Assembly (NCBI GenBank): GCA_003123965.1
Contig: NNSL01000410.1
Location: 1 to 6,278 of the forward strand
Direction: 5' to 3'
DNA from: Balneolaceae bacterium SMO_bin1
Lineage (GTDB): Bacteria > Bacteroidota > Rhodothermia > Balneolales > Balneolaceae
DNA: 6,278 bases
Under the pieces are notes generated by a model. That model was not told the origin of the DNA. It saw nothing but the letters and a program-made list of their open reading frames with translations, and searched no databases. Made by a program: the position numbers and the translations under genes. Shown here in pieces: positions 1 to 6,001 of the stretch. Numbering within the stretch: the stretch's first letter is position 1; each line of letters opens with the position of its first letter.

Positions 1-1185
1 GGTAAACCGGAAGAGGTGATACCCCAGCTGGTGCAAAAGCATGAGGTTGATACTCTTTTTGGCTATAGCGAACCGGCCTCTGAAGAGATGGCAATAGAAG
101 AAGCCGTGAAGGGAAATGTGGACATCGGAACAAATTTTTACTGGGGTCACAGTCTATATCATCTCGAAGATATTCCGTATGAGCCTGAAAAAGTGCCTAA
201 AACCTACACCAATTTCCGCAAGCAGGTAGAAAATAAAGCAAAGGTGCGGGAGTGTTTTCCCAATCCTGGGAAAATGAGATTGCCCGACGGTGCCGAACCT
301 GGAGAAATTCCAGGTGTAGAAGACTTGGGCGTTGAAAAAGTGGAGCCCGATGATCGCTCGGTGCTGCCGTTTAGAGGCGGGGAACGGGCTGCTGCCAGTC
401 GCTTAAAAAAGTATTTTTGGGAACAGGATCAGCTGAAGAGTTATAAATACACGCGCAATGGACTGCTGGGGGCTGATTATTCCTCCAAGTTTTCACCGTG
501 GCTGGCCAATGGATGCTTGTCGCCGCGCAAAGTGTACTGGGAAGTGAAGCGCTATGAAAAAGAGCGAACGAGTAATAAGTCAACCTACTGGATGGTTTTT
601 GAACTTATTTGGCGCGATTACTTTCGCTTCTCATATCTACGGCACGGCACCGACTACTTTAAACTGGGCGGTCTGCAACATAAACAGAAAAGCTGGAGCA
701 CCGATCGCGAGCTGTTTGAGAAATGGGCAGCGGGTGAAACGGGCATTCCTTTTGTTGATGCCAATATGCGTGAGCTCAACCAAAGCGGGTTTATGAGCAA
801 TCGCGGGCGGCAAAATGTGGCTAGCTTTCTATCGCAAAATCTGAATTTGGACTGGCGCTTGGGTGCCGAGTATTTCGAATCGCAGCTGCTGGATTACGAC
901 CCTTACAGCAATTATGGCAACTGGATGTACAATTCAACTGTGGGCCATGATTCGCGCAACCGGTACTTTAACATAGTTAAACAGGCGCAGAAGTATGATG
1001 AGAACGGTGAATACGTAAAGCATTGGTTGCCGGAGCTTGAACCCATACCAGATCAAAAAATACACGAACCCCACAAACTCACCGAATCCGAGCAGCAGGA
1101 GTTGGGCATCATTATCGGAAAAGATTATCCCAAACCAATAATTGATTTAGAACAATCATATGAGGATATTCGAAGCCGTCGATGA
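1..1185 (+). CDS. Cryptochrome DASH (CRY-DASH), photolyase/cryptochrome family, 5' end outside window
   Basis: The reading frame is open from base 1, so the true start lies upstream; 394 residues are visible. CRY-DASH proteins usually have about 430-500 residues, so roughly 90-100 N-terminal residues of the alpha/beta antenna domain are probably missing. Visible residues 1-55 are the end of that domain. The FAD-binding domain follows, with TRNGLLGADYSSKFSPWLA (151-169), ELIWRDYFRF (201-210), TGIPFVDANMREL (247-259), MSNRGRQNVASFL (265-277), LDWRLGAEYFE (283-293) and DYDPYSNYGNWMY (298-310). The NYGNW, MSNRGRQNV and KQAQKYD signatures are typical of the DASH class rather than class I photolyase. 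The DWR and GNW tryptophans sit where the family's electron-transfer chain lies. Family members bind FAD and MTHF; many repair cyclobutane pyrimidine dimers in single-stranded DNA with blue light, and some may act in signalling. No long C-terminal extension is present. The TGA stop overlaps the ATG of the next gene, which suggests an operon. Confidence 0.95.
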   Translation, partial: GKPEEVIPQLVQKHEVDTLFGYSEPASEEMAIEEAVKGNVDIGTNFYWGHSLYHLEDIPYEPEKVPKTYTNFRKQVENKAKVRECFPNPGKMRLPDGAEPGEIPGVEDLGVEKVEPDDRSVLPFRGGERAAASRLKKYFWEQDQLKSYKYTRNGLLGADYSSKFSPWLANGCLSPRKVYWEVKRYEKERTSNKSTYWMVFELIWRDYFRFSYLRHGTDYFKLGGLQHKQKSWSTDRELFEKWAAGETGIPFVDANMRELNQSGFMSNRGRQNVASFLSQNLNLDWRLGAEYFESQLLDYDPYSNYGNWMYNSTVGHDSRNRYFNIVKQAQKYDENGEYVKHWLPELEPIPDQKIHEPHKLTESEQQELGIIIGKDYPKPIIDLEQSYEDIRSRR

Positions 1186-1445
1186 AAATTAATGAGCAAA
1201 AATTAAAGGAAGAAATTATCACGTTGGCAAAGCGGCGTGGACCTGATAAAACCATTTGTCCTTCTGAAGCCGCACGAGCAGTTGATTCTGATAACTGGCG
1301 GACACTCATGGAGGATATCCGAGATGCGGCGCAATCGCTGCAGGAGAAGGGTTTTATAACCGTTGAGCAAAATGGTGAACCGGTTGATTTGAAAGAGGTT
1401 AGCGGCCCGGTTCGGCTGCGGATTAATCCGGGGCAATCTGCTTAG
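1182..1445 (+). CDS. DUF3253 domain-containing small protein
   Basis: This 87-residue protein matches the small DUF3253 family along its whole length. The family hallmarks are the KTICPSEAARAV segment (24-35), a WRxLMxxIR helix (39-47), a G-F-I-x-V turn (57-61) and the C-terminal GPVRLR strand. The pattern of short helices followed by a beta hairpin suggests a winged-helix-like fold, so DNA or nucleic-acid binding is possible, but the molecular function is not known. The ATG overlaps the stop of the cryptochrome gene (ATGA). There is no well-placed Shine-Dalgarno: a GAGGA at 1162-1166 is 15 bases from the ATG. Translation by re-initiation after the cryptochrome is therefore likely, and a shared role in light or DNA-damage response is a reasonable but unproven inference. 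Confidence 0.85.
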   Translation: MKINEQKLKEEIITLAKRRGPDKTICPSEAARAVDSDNWRTLMEDIRDAAQSLQEKGFITVEQNGEPVDLKEVSGPVRLRINPGQSA

Positions 1446-1472
1446 CTGCGTTGCGTTACCCTTATGAAACTT

Positions 1473-1501
1473 TTGCCATTCTTGAAGGTTTAAACTACAA
1501 A
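1473..1501 (+). promoter_or_regulatory. Possible promoter of the fasciclin gene (weak)
   Basis: The 85-base gap between the DUF3253 stop and the fasciclin start holds TTGCCA (1473-1478), 17 bases, then TACAAA (1496-1501), a partial match to a sigma70-type -35/-10 pair. The gap is AT-rich and has no hairpin-plus-T-run terminator. It is equally possible that transcription simply reads through from the upstream pair. Confidence 0.2.
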
Positions 1502-1530
1502 TTCAAATATCATATACAGAACACCGACTT

Positions 1531-2070
1531 ATGAATATTCAGCTTCCCATGAAAATTGTGCTTGGCATTATTGGCTTTTTTGTGATTATAGCCTTTACAC
1601 AACTTGATCTTGCCAGCCAGCAAAATGAAGAGAATGTAGCGCCGCATAATCAGCCCAAATCGCTGATGTATGTCGCTGCACATAATAGCAATACTTCCGA
1701 CTTTACCGCTATTGTAAAAATGGCAGACTTGGCAGATTCCCTCACAAGTGGTGGTCCATACACCGTTTTTGCTCCTGCAAATGAGGCCTTTGCAAACATG
1801 CAGAAAGGCTCATACGCAGAAATGATGAAAAAAGAGAATAAAGAGCAACTTGCAGGTACATTCAAAAACCATATTGTTCGCGGTGTTATTGAAGCTGAGG
1901 ATCTCGAAGACGGCGAAACACTGCAAACTCTGCAGGGCCACACGCTTACGGTGCAAATTCGCGATGACAGCACATTTATTGGGGATGCAGCCATTATCAA
2001 TGCTGATATGTCAGCCAAAAATGGGCTCATCCATGTCATTGACGGTGTACTTTTCCCTAACGAAAACTGA
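1531..2070 (+). CDS. Fasciclin (FAS1) domain protein, exported or membrane-anchored
   Basis: A 179-residue protein with one FAS1 domain. Residues 8-24 are a hydrophobic segment after a lysine, acting as a signal peptide or an N-terminal anchor. A variable linker (25-44) leads to FAS1 at about 45-176. The H1 motif is YTVFAPANEAFANM (77-90), the central helix is LAGTFKNHIVRGVI (107-120) and the H2 motif is NGLIHVIDGVLFP (164-176). Bacterial FAS1 proteins are usually extracytoplasmic and are linked to adhesion or to carbohydrate or surface binding; the ligand cannot be told here. The length suits a stand-alone single-domain protein. The start is uncertain. ATG 1531 has no Shine-Dalgarno, and Met7 (1549, followed directly by Lys) would give a more classical signal peptide. 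The gene ends before a strong terminator shared with a convergent gene. Confidence 0.9.
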   Translation: MNIQLPMKIVLGIIGFFVIIAFTQLDLASQQNEENVAPHNQPKSLMYVAAHNSNTSDFTAIVKMADLADSLTSGGPYTVFAPANEAFANMQKGSYAEMMKKENKEQLAGTFKNHIVRGVIEAEDLEDGETLQTLQGHTLTVQIRDDSTFIGDAAIINADMSAKNGLIHVIDGVLFPNEN

Positions 2071-2097
2071 TACCAGATTTATAACAAATTTGAGTAA

Positions 2098-2126
2098 AGC
2101 CCGACGATGATCGTCGGGCTTTTTTT
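2098..2126 (+). terminator. Rho-independent terminator after the fasciclin gene
   Basis: A perfect 10-bp inverted repeat, AGCCCGACGA (2098-2107) and TCGTCGGGCT (2111-2120), flanks a TGA loop and runs straight into a T tract (2120-2126). Two further A-T pairs (2096-2097 with 2121-2122) can extend the stem. It lies between two convergent genes. On the minus strand the hairpin is followed by only three Ts, so it should stop the fasciclin transcript well and transcripts from the DJ-1 side less well. The minus-strand gene ends at 2128, so the T tract nearly touches its stop codon. Confidence 0.93.
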
Positions 2127-2127
2127 A

Positions 2128-2709
2128 TTAATGGGTGATTTTAGTGCCCAGCACTTCTAAAAAAGCAGCCAGCCATTTGGGATGCCCGGGCCAGGCGGGA
2201 GACGTTACTAAGTTACCGTCAACCACTACTTCGGTTGGATCAACATGTTGAAAATCGGCCTCGGCTACCATCATCTCGGGCCCGCACGCGGGATATGCGG
2301 TGATTTTCTTGCCCTTAACCGCGTTAGCCGCGGAAAGAATCTGCAGGCCGTGACAGATAGATGCAATGGGCTTGTTGTTATCCACAAAATGATTCACCAT
2401 TTGCAGTACTTCATCATAGGTACGCAAATATTCGGGCGCGCGGCCGCCCGGCAGCACCAAAGCATCGTAATCGGCCGGATTGATATCCGCGAAAGTAGCA
2501 TTTAGCGCAAAATTGTGCCCGGGTTTTTCGCTGTACGTTTGGTCACCCTCAAAGTCGTGGATGGCCGTTTTTATAGAATCGCCTTCCTCCTTATCGGGGC
2601 AAACCGCATGTACGGTGTGCCCAACCATTTGCAGCGCCTGAAACGGCACCATAATCTCATAATCTTCGCCATAATCGCCTACTATCATCAACAGTTTTTT
2701 ACCAGCCAT
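2128..2709 (-). CDS. DJ-1/PfpI family protein, glyoxalase III-like subtype
   Basis: A 193-residue single-domain member of the DJ-1/ThiJ/PfpI superfamily, of normal length. It has the Rossmann-like N-terminal strand [15 protein letters not shown] with Glu18, the [14 protein letters not shown] loop (83-96) and the nucleophile elbow [10 protein letters not shown] (116-125) with Cys119 and His120. The C-terminal [13 protein letters not shown] (168-180) is shared with plant DJ-1D-type proteins. Glu, Cys and His at these positions form the catalytic set known for glutathione-independent glyoxalase III enzymes, which turn methylglyoxal into D-lactate. Protein or nucleotide deglycase activity has also been claimed for the superfamily. 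It lacks a signal peptide and should be cytosolic. An AGAGGT-like Shine-Dalgarno (plus-strand 2714-2719, ACCTCT) lies four bases before the ATG and supports this start. It is convergent with the fasciclin gene and divergent from the M14 peptidase. The exact substrate is inferred from the subtype only. Confidence 0.92.
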   Translation of the reverse strand: MAGKKLLMIVGDYGEDYEIMVPFQALQMVGHTVHAVCPDKEEGDSIKTAIHDFEGDQTYSEKPGHNFALNATFADINPADYDALVLPGGRAPEYLRTYDEVLQMVNHFVDNNKPIASICHGLQILSAANAVKGKKITAYPACGPEMMVAEADFQHVDPTEVVVDGNLVTSPAWPGHPKWLAAFLEVLGTKITH

Positions 2710-2805
2710 GAGAACCTCTATTTGATTTTAAGAACTATTACATTGAATGGATCAAAAATATGATAGTTTAAATCTCGAAAACCTCCAACTGAATCCCTCT
2801 ATGTG
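2710..2805. promoter_or_regulatory. Divergent intergenic region with promoters for the DJ-1 and M14 genes
   Basis: Two genes start outward from this AT-rich 96-base gap, so at least two promoters should be here. On the minus strand, TATTTTTG (plus-strand CAAAAATA, 2753-2760) fits the Bacteroidota -7 consensus TAnnTTTG, although no well-spaced TTG partner is evident. On the plus strand, TTG at 2743-2745 followed after 18 bases by TAGTTTAA (2764-2771) is a partial match to the -33/-7 pair. That a promoter region exists follows from gene orientation; the exact boxes are weak guesses. Confidence 0.35.
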
Positions 2806-3924
2806 ATGAGATATGTACTGATTTTGGCTTTAACTTTTACGGCTATTGCCGGCTGTTCTAATCAGCAAAGTCCACCAGAACTGGTGCCGGAGCAACGTGA
2901 TTTCACCGAAACCTCTCGCTACGATGATGTAATGGAAGTGGTGAATTATGCGCGGGAAAATGCAGCCAATGTGCATTACGAAGCTTTCGGGCAATCTGAG
3001 CAGGGCAAAGCACTGCCGCTGCTGGTCTTTTCCGATCAACCCATACCAAACCCCGAGAAGGCCCGCGAGCTCAATCGGCCCGTAATTTTCATCGTTGCCA
3101 ATATTCACTCTGGTGAAGTGGAGGGCAAAGAAGCATTGCTTCGCCTCATTCAAGAATTAACGCAGGGCCAGCACCAGGCGTGGTTGGAAAAGGTAACGCT
3201 GCTGTTAGCCCCTATTTATAATGCGGACGGCAATGACATGATTGACCGCGCGCATCGGCCCAACCAATATGGACCGTCGGGCGGTGTGGGAACACGACCC
3301 AACGCACAGGGGCTAAACCTGAATCGCGATTTTACCAAAATGGCCGCTTCTGAGTCGCAGGGCCTCATCCAAAACGTGCTTACTAAATGGGATCCTATCC
3401 TTTTTATGGACCTGCATACTACAAATGGCTCGCGCCATGGCTATCACCTCACCTACGCCCCGCCGCTCCACCCCGATACCGATTCGCTCATCACCAATTT
3501 CCAGAATGAATACATGCTTCCTCACCTGCACAGCCAAATGAAAATGAAAGGTTGGGAAGTATTTGATTACGGCAATTTTCGCCGTGGTGCGCCCGAAGAC
3601 GGCTGGTACACGTACAGCCCGCTGCCGCGCTATTCGTCCAATTATTACGGTCTCAAAAACAGGTTGGGGCTGCTGAGTGAAACCTATTCGTACGTTGATT
3701 ATGAAAGCCGGATTGATGTGGCCGAAGATTTTGTGAAAACTACTATAGCCTATGCATCGCGCAATGCCGACGCATTGTTACAACTAAAGCAGCAGCTGCG
3801 TGAGAAAACACAACGCCATTCGGAAGGCTTAGAAGGCACAATTGATTATGGTTATCACCAAACCCCACCCGAATTTGAGCTCTTGATCAGTGATTTGGAT
3901 ACTGGTGCACAAAGAACAGCTTGA
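2806..3924 (+). CDS. M14 family zinc carboxypeptidase, lipoprotein; N-terminal catalytic part of a frameshifted gene
   Basis: From ATG 2806 the protein begins with a short hydrophobic signal and a lipobox IAGC, with Cys17 as the lipidation site, so it should be a membrane-anchored, periplasmic or surface lipoprotein. A GTG one codon upstream (2803) is an alternative start; neither has a clear Shine-Dalgarno. The M14 catalytic domain covers about residues 35-320. Zinc ligands are His101 and Glu104 in NIHSGEVEGKEA and His204 in MDLHTTNGSRHGYH; the substrate-binding LNLNRDF holds Arg174, and the general base is Glu292 in LLSETYSY. All key residues are present. The family removes C-terminal residues from peptides or hydrolyses related amide bonds; the substrate is unknown. 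This frame stops at 3922-3924, but the rest of the protein continues in frame +2 from about 3890, so the last residues before the stop (after about ISD) are probably out of frame. Corrected, 2806-4396 would encode 529 residues, a normal length for this subgroup. Confidence 0.9.
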   Translation: MRYVLILALTFTAIAGCSNQQSPPELVPEQRDFTETSRYDDVMEVVNYARENAANVHYEAFGQSEQGKALPLLVFSDQPIPNPEKARELNRPVIFIVANIHSGEVEGKEALLRLIQELTQGQHQAWLEKVTLLLAPIYNADGNDMIDRAHRPNQYGPSGGVGTRPNAQGLNLNRDFTKMAASESQGLIQNVLTKWDPILFMDLHTTNGSRHGYHLTYAPPLHPDTDSLITNFQNEYMLPHLHSQMKMKGWEVFDYGNFRRGAPEDGWYTYSPLPRYSSNYYGLKNRLGLLSETYSYVDYESRIDVAEDFVKTTIAYASRNADALLQLKQQLREKTQRHSEGLEGTIDYGYHQTPPEFELLISDLDTGAQRTA

Positions 3925-4396
3925 TGCCAACATGTACAAACGCATGGGCATTGCCGATACGGTGACCTCAAAACTCTACAACCAGTTTGCAAGCACGCAG
4001 CGCCGCCCTGTGCCGTATGCTTATGCTATTGATAATCGCTCGGGTCAGTTTGATCACATCATTGCCAACCTTGGCCGGCACGGCATTGCGGTTGATACGC
4101 TTGAACAGGCTGACGAAATAGCCGTGCAGCAATTTGAAATAACAAGCATTGAGCAGGATGATGACGCCTACGAAGGCCGCCGGATGATCGATCTCACCGG
4201 AAGCTTCACCGGCAGTTCCATGTCGCTCGAAGGGTGGACACTCATAAAAACTAACAACAGCAGCAGCATGCTCATTTTTCAACTGCTTGAGCCGGAAGCC
4301 CCCGACGGTTACGCGGCTTGGAATATGCTGGGTGATACGCTCCAGCAAGGCTCATTCCCAATCGTGAAAGTGATGAACACGATGGACTTAGAGTAG
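3890..4396 (+). CDS. C-terminal part of the same M14 peptidase, out of frame
   Basis: This frame continues the M14 protein after a one-base shift and is not an independent gene. It opens just after a TGA in its own frame (3884-3886), so the shift must fall between 3887 and the upstream frame's stop at 3924. Dropping one G of the GG at 3896-3897 would join SDL directly to ILVHKEQLDANMYKRMG. The fragment holds the non-catalytic C-terminal domain seen in longer bacterial M14 lipoproteins: RRPVPYAYAID, then LGRHGIAVDTLEQ, then a beta-rich stretch, and the ending LLEPEAPDGYAAWNML with FPIVKVMN. Its role in the family is not well defined; accessory substrate binding or fold stabilisation is plausible. 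No ribosome-binding site is seen before the GTG at 3890, so separate translation is unlikely. Confidence 0.8.
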   Translation: MIWILVHKEQLDANMYKRMGIADTVTSKLYNQFASTQRRPVPYAYAIDNRSGQFDHIIANLGRHGIAVDTLEQADEIAVQQFEITSIEQDDDAYEGRRMIDLTGSFTGSSMSLEGWTLIKTNNSSSMLIFQLLEPEAPDGYAAWNMLGDTLQQGSFPIVKVMNTMDLE

Positions 4397-4413
4397 CAGT
4401 TTTTCCTTGATTC

Positions 4414-4441
4414 TTGAAAGTCCCCAATCTTCTTATATATT
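4414..4441 (+). promoter_or_regulatory. Candidate promoter for the membrane-protein pair
   Basis: TTGAAA (4414-4419), a 16-base spacer and TATATT (4436-4441) make a good sigma70-like pair 28 bases upstream of the first membrane-protein start. TATATTGG (4436-4443) also partly matches the Bacteroidota -7 box TAnnTTTG. It lies in the 72-base gap after the M14 gene, which has no convincing terminator, so read-through from the peptidase may also contribute. Confidence 0.4.
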
Positions 4442-4468
4442 GGGAGAAATTGAATCAGGGGTACAACT

Positions 4469-5104
4469 ATGAAAAAAATAATTTGGATTCTGGGCGGCGG
4501 GATATTGCTCTCTGCGGCCTTTTTTATGCAAGGAACAGCCGTTGGTATTTGGCAGGCGATGCTGTATGCCAGCATTGCAGCAGCCGTTTTTCTTATTGCA
4601 TTTACCGCGTTTTACTCACCAAATCAAACCGGGCCTAGCAATAAAAAGCGGGTCGCAGCCGTCACGGGACTCTTGTTGATTCTGTTTTTCGCTCATTACT
4701 GGTTTGGTCTTCAGGAAGCCACCAAGCAAAAGCAGAATATGGTTGATATCAGGGAGGTTATTGAGGCGGGCATGGCCAAAAACTACGTCAACGATATGCT
4801 GCTGCATACCTTGCGAAGCCACTATCAGGCGGGAAATAGCGCGAACGATTTAGGCGCATTATTTCAGTCACGGTATGATTCACTCATCAGCGACGGCATC
4901 ATCGATTATCATAATTTTAAAAACGATGAAACTTTGCATATTGCACTGGCCAAAACATCACCCGATTCGGTGGTGCTGGTGGCATATTCAACACAGGTGC
5001 TTGGCCAGCAGCAAGCGTACCAAAACTATAATGGTGAAACGGGCTATTTTGAAGCGAAAGGCGTATTAACAAAGCGGGGGATTACCTATGAGCGAACAAA
5101 CTAA
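4469..5104 (+). CDS. Membrane protein of unknown family, three predicted TM segments plus soluble C-terminal domain
   Basis: I do not recognise this 211-residue protein. It has three hydrophobic segments (about 4-20, 26-49 and 62-79) in the N-terminal 80 residues, then a soluble domain of about 130 residues. That domain starts with a charged helical region (82-120, MVDIREVIEAGMAKNYV and LLHTLRSHYQ). It continues through a mixed segment and ends in beta-like strands (ETLHIALAKTSPDSVVLVAYS, 154-174, and a GYFEAKGVLTKRGITYE end). The start is well supported: AGGGG (4457-4461) sits seven bases before the ATG, a better Shine-Dalgarno than most in this window. It overlaps the next gene by 17 bases, so the two are surely co-transcribed and probably translationally coupled. 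The next product has the same architecture and similar C-terminal spacing, which suggests paralogy and a joint complex. No catalytic motif is visible. Confidence 0.75.
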   Translation: MKKIIWILGGGILLSAAFFMQGTAVGIWQAMLYASIAAAVFLIAFTAFYSPNQTGPSNKKRVAAVTGLLLILFFAHYWFGLQEATKQKQNMVDIREVIEAGMAKNYVNDMLLHTLRSHYQAGNSANDLGALFQSRYDSLISDGIIDYHNFKNDETLHIALAKTSPDSVVLVAYSTQVLGQQQAYQNYNGETGYFEAKGVLTKRGITYERTN

Positions 5105-5660
5105 AGTTCAAAAAATTATTCCGTGGCTGCTGGCTACCGTTATTGCTATTGTGCTGCTATTTCCACTCAATTTTATAACAAAGGAGTTTCTGTTATTTGC
5201 GCCCATTAACCTGGCTCTGGGTACCTCATCGGTGCAGGCTATTACAGAATTTGGCGGTGGAACAGTCACAGAAAGTTTTTGGATGCAGCGAATCGCCATA
5301 GTAGCGAGTTTGATTTTGTTATTTGTCGTAGCGCCCATCTTGTGGGTTAATAATTCAAGTGATGATAAATCCTTGTGGGGTCGCATTGGCTGGTATAGCG
5401 GGGTTAGTTTAGTAATGATCGGTTTTATTACTACATCCATGGGGCTGGGAAACATTTTGCTGTACGGTGATCAAAAATGGCAAATGGCTGACCAACAACG
5501 CGCCAGAGATTATATGCGAAGCGAGCTCGCTACACTTCAAAGTCGTGTCATGGAGCAGTATTGGCTGCCCAGGAGCAGGGCGGTGCCGGACGCGATATTA
5601 GCAGTATCAACCTGGCCGATCTCAAGGAAGATGATACATTTAAAAACGAATTTGTGCTGA
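5088..5660 (+). CDS. Membrane protein of unknown family; N-terminal part of a frameshifted gene
   Basis: Not recognised. From ATG 5088, inside the end of the preceding gene, it encodes hydrophobic segments at about 10-30, 67-88 and 100-126, with a polar loop (41-65, rich in Gly, Thr and Ser) between the first two. A charged helix follows (DQQRARDYMRSELATLQSRV, 135-154). The frame breaks after about residue 158 (MEQY). The residues after that, up to the stop at 5658-5660, are probably wrong-frame: they contain WLPRSR and scattered Trp and Cys, unlike the preceding helix. Restoring one T near 5560-5562 joins MEQY to LAAQEQGG in frame +2 and gives a 248-residue protein ending at 5833. The layout of three TM segments, an amphipathic helix and a soluble C-terminal domain mirrors the upstream gene. 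Confidence 0.7.
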   Translation: MSEQTKVQKIIPWLLATVIAIVLLFPLNFITKEFLLFAPINLALGTSSVQAITEFGGGTVTESFWMQRIAIVASLILLFVVAPILWVNNSSDDKSLWGRIGWYSGVSLVMIGFITTSMGLGNILLYGDQKWQMADQQRARDYMRSELATLQSRVMEQYWLPRSRAVPDAILAVSTWPISRKMIHLKTNLC

Positions 5661-5833
5661 AGGCTACGCCTTCAGATTCCAATCTCGTTATTTATGCTGT
5701 AAATGAACGAACCGGGACAGATCTCAACTTTGCGAATGCAGATCAGCGAGAAGGCCGCATGCAAATAGCGATACGAGTATTTCCTGAAAAATTGGAAGTG
5801 AACAGGATCAGGACTGATTCCCTGACAAATTAA
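5561..5833 (+). CDS. C-terminal part of the second membrane protein, out of frame
   Basis: This 90-residue stretch continues the preceding gene after a one-base deletion and is best read as its soluble C-terminal domain. It runs AAQEQGGAGRDISSINLADL, then a beta-rich part with FVLKATPSDSNLVIYAVNE and MQIAIRVFPEKLEVNRI. The frame has no upstream ribosome-binding site and would have to start at a TTG, which argues against an independent gene. The segment FVLKATPSDSNLVIYA resembles IALAKTSPDSVVLVAYS in the upstream membrane protein at the matching place, the main hint that the two are related. Only 12 bases separate its stop from the stop of the convergent NUDIX gene. Confidence 0.65.
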   Translation: MAAQEQGGAGRDISSINLADLKEDDTFKNEFVLKATPSDSNLVIYAVNERTGTDLNFANADQREGRMQIAIRVFPEKLEVNRIRTDSLTN

Positions 5834-5845
5834 ATTGCAAGCCTT

Positions 5846-6001
5846 TTAGCTCATGCATTTGGTCATAAGCCGGGTGATGAATTCCCGCTGGGCCGGGTTG
5901 ATTTTCTTGTTGGCTGCAAACGGCGGGAAATATTCGATCCGATCAATTTCGGGAAAAGTCTCTGTTTTGCCGGAGTTGGGCGGCCACTCCATCTCAAAAA
6001 A
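5846..6001 (-). CDS. C-terminal part of the same NUDIX hydrolase, out of frame
   Basis: With six instead of seven bases in the homopolymer at 5996-6002, the NUDIX frame reads TPEFF and then EMEWPPNSGKTETFPEIDRI, followed by an Asn-Pro-Ala-Gln-Arg-Glu-Phe end. The EMEWPP-SG, FPE-DR and P-x-Q-R-x-F patterns are characteristic of the C-terminal half of COG4119-type NUDIX proteins, so this is the missing part and not a separate gene. The frame stays open somewhat further upstream (to about 6055), but that part is a shadow of the NUDIX frame. From the window edge to the stop, the corrected reading gives 143 residues, close to the family length. Confidence 0.85.
   Translation of the reverse strand, partial: FFEMEWPPNSGKTETFPEIDRIEYFPPFAANKKINPAQREFITRLMTKCMS

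Noticed and set aside
1650..2039. Minus-strand open frame of 129 residues across the fasciclin gene
   Set aside because: It is antisense to a clear FAS1 domain, rich in Ser, Cys and Ile as expected of a shadow frame, and has no family motif.
3884..3924. Programmed ribosomal frameshift in the M14 gene
   Set aside because: I see no classic slippery heptamer, no stimulatory pseudoknot and no known precedent in M14 peptidases; a simple indel explains it, especially with two more indels nearby.
3968..4348. Minus-strand open frame of 126 residues across the M14 C-terminal part
   Set aside because: It is antisense to the conserved M14 C-terminal domain, with no recognisable motif or ribosome-binding site.
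4423..4444. Inverted repeat CCCAAT / ATTGGG with a 10-base loop between the M14 and membrane-protein genes
   Set aside because: The stem is only six pairs with no T tract after it, and the right arm overlaps the candidate -10 box. It does not make a convincing terminator or operator.
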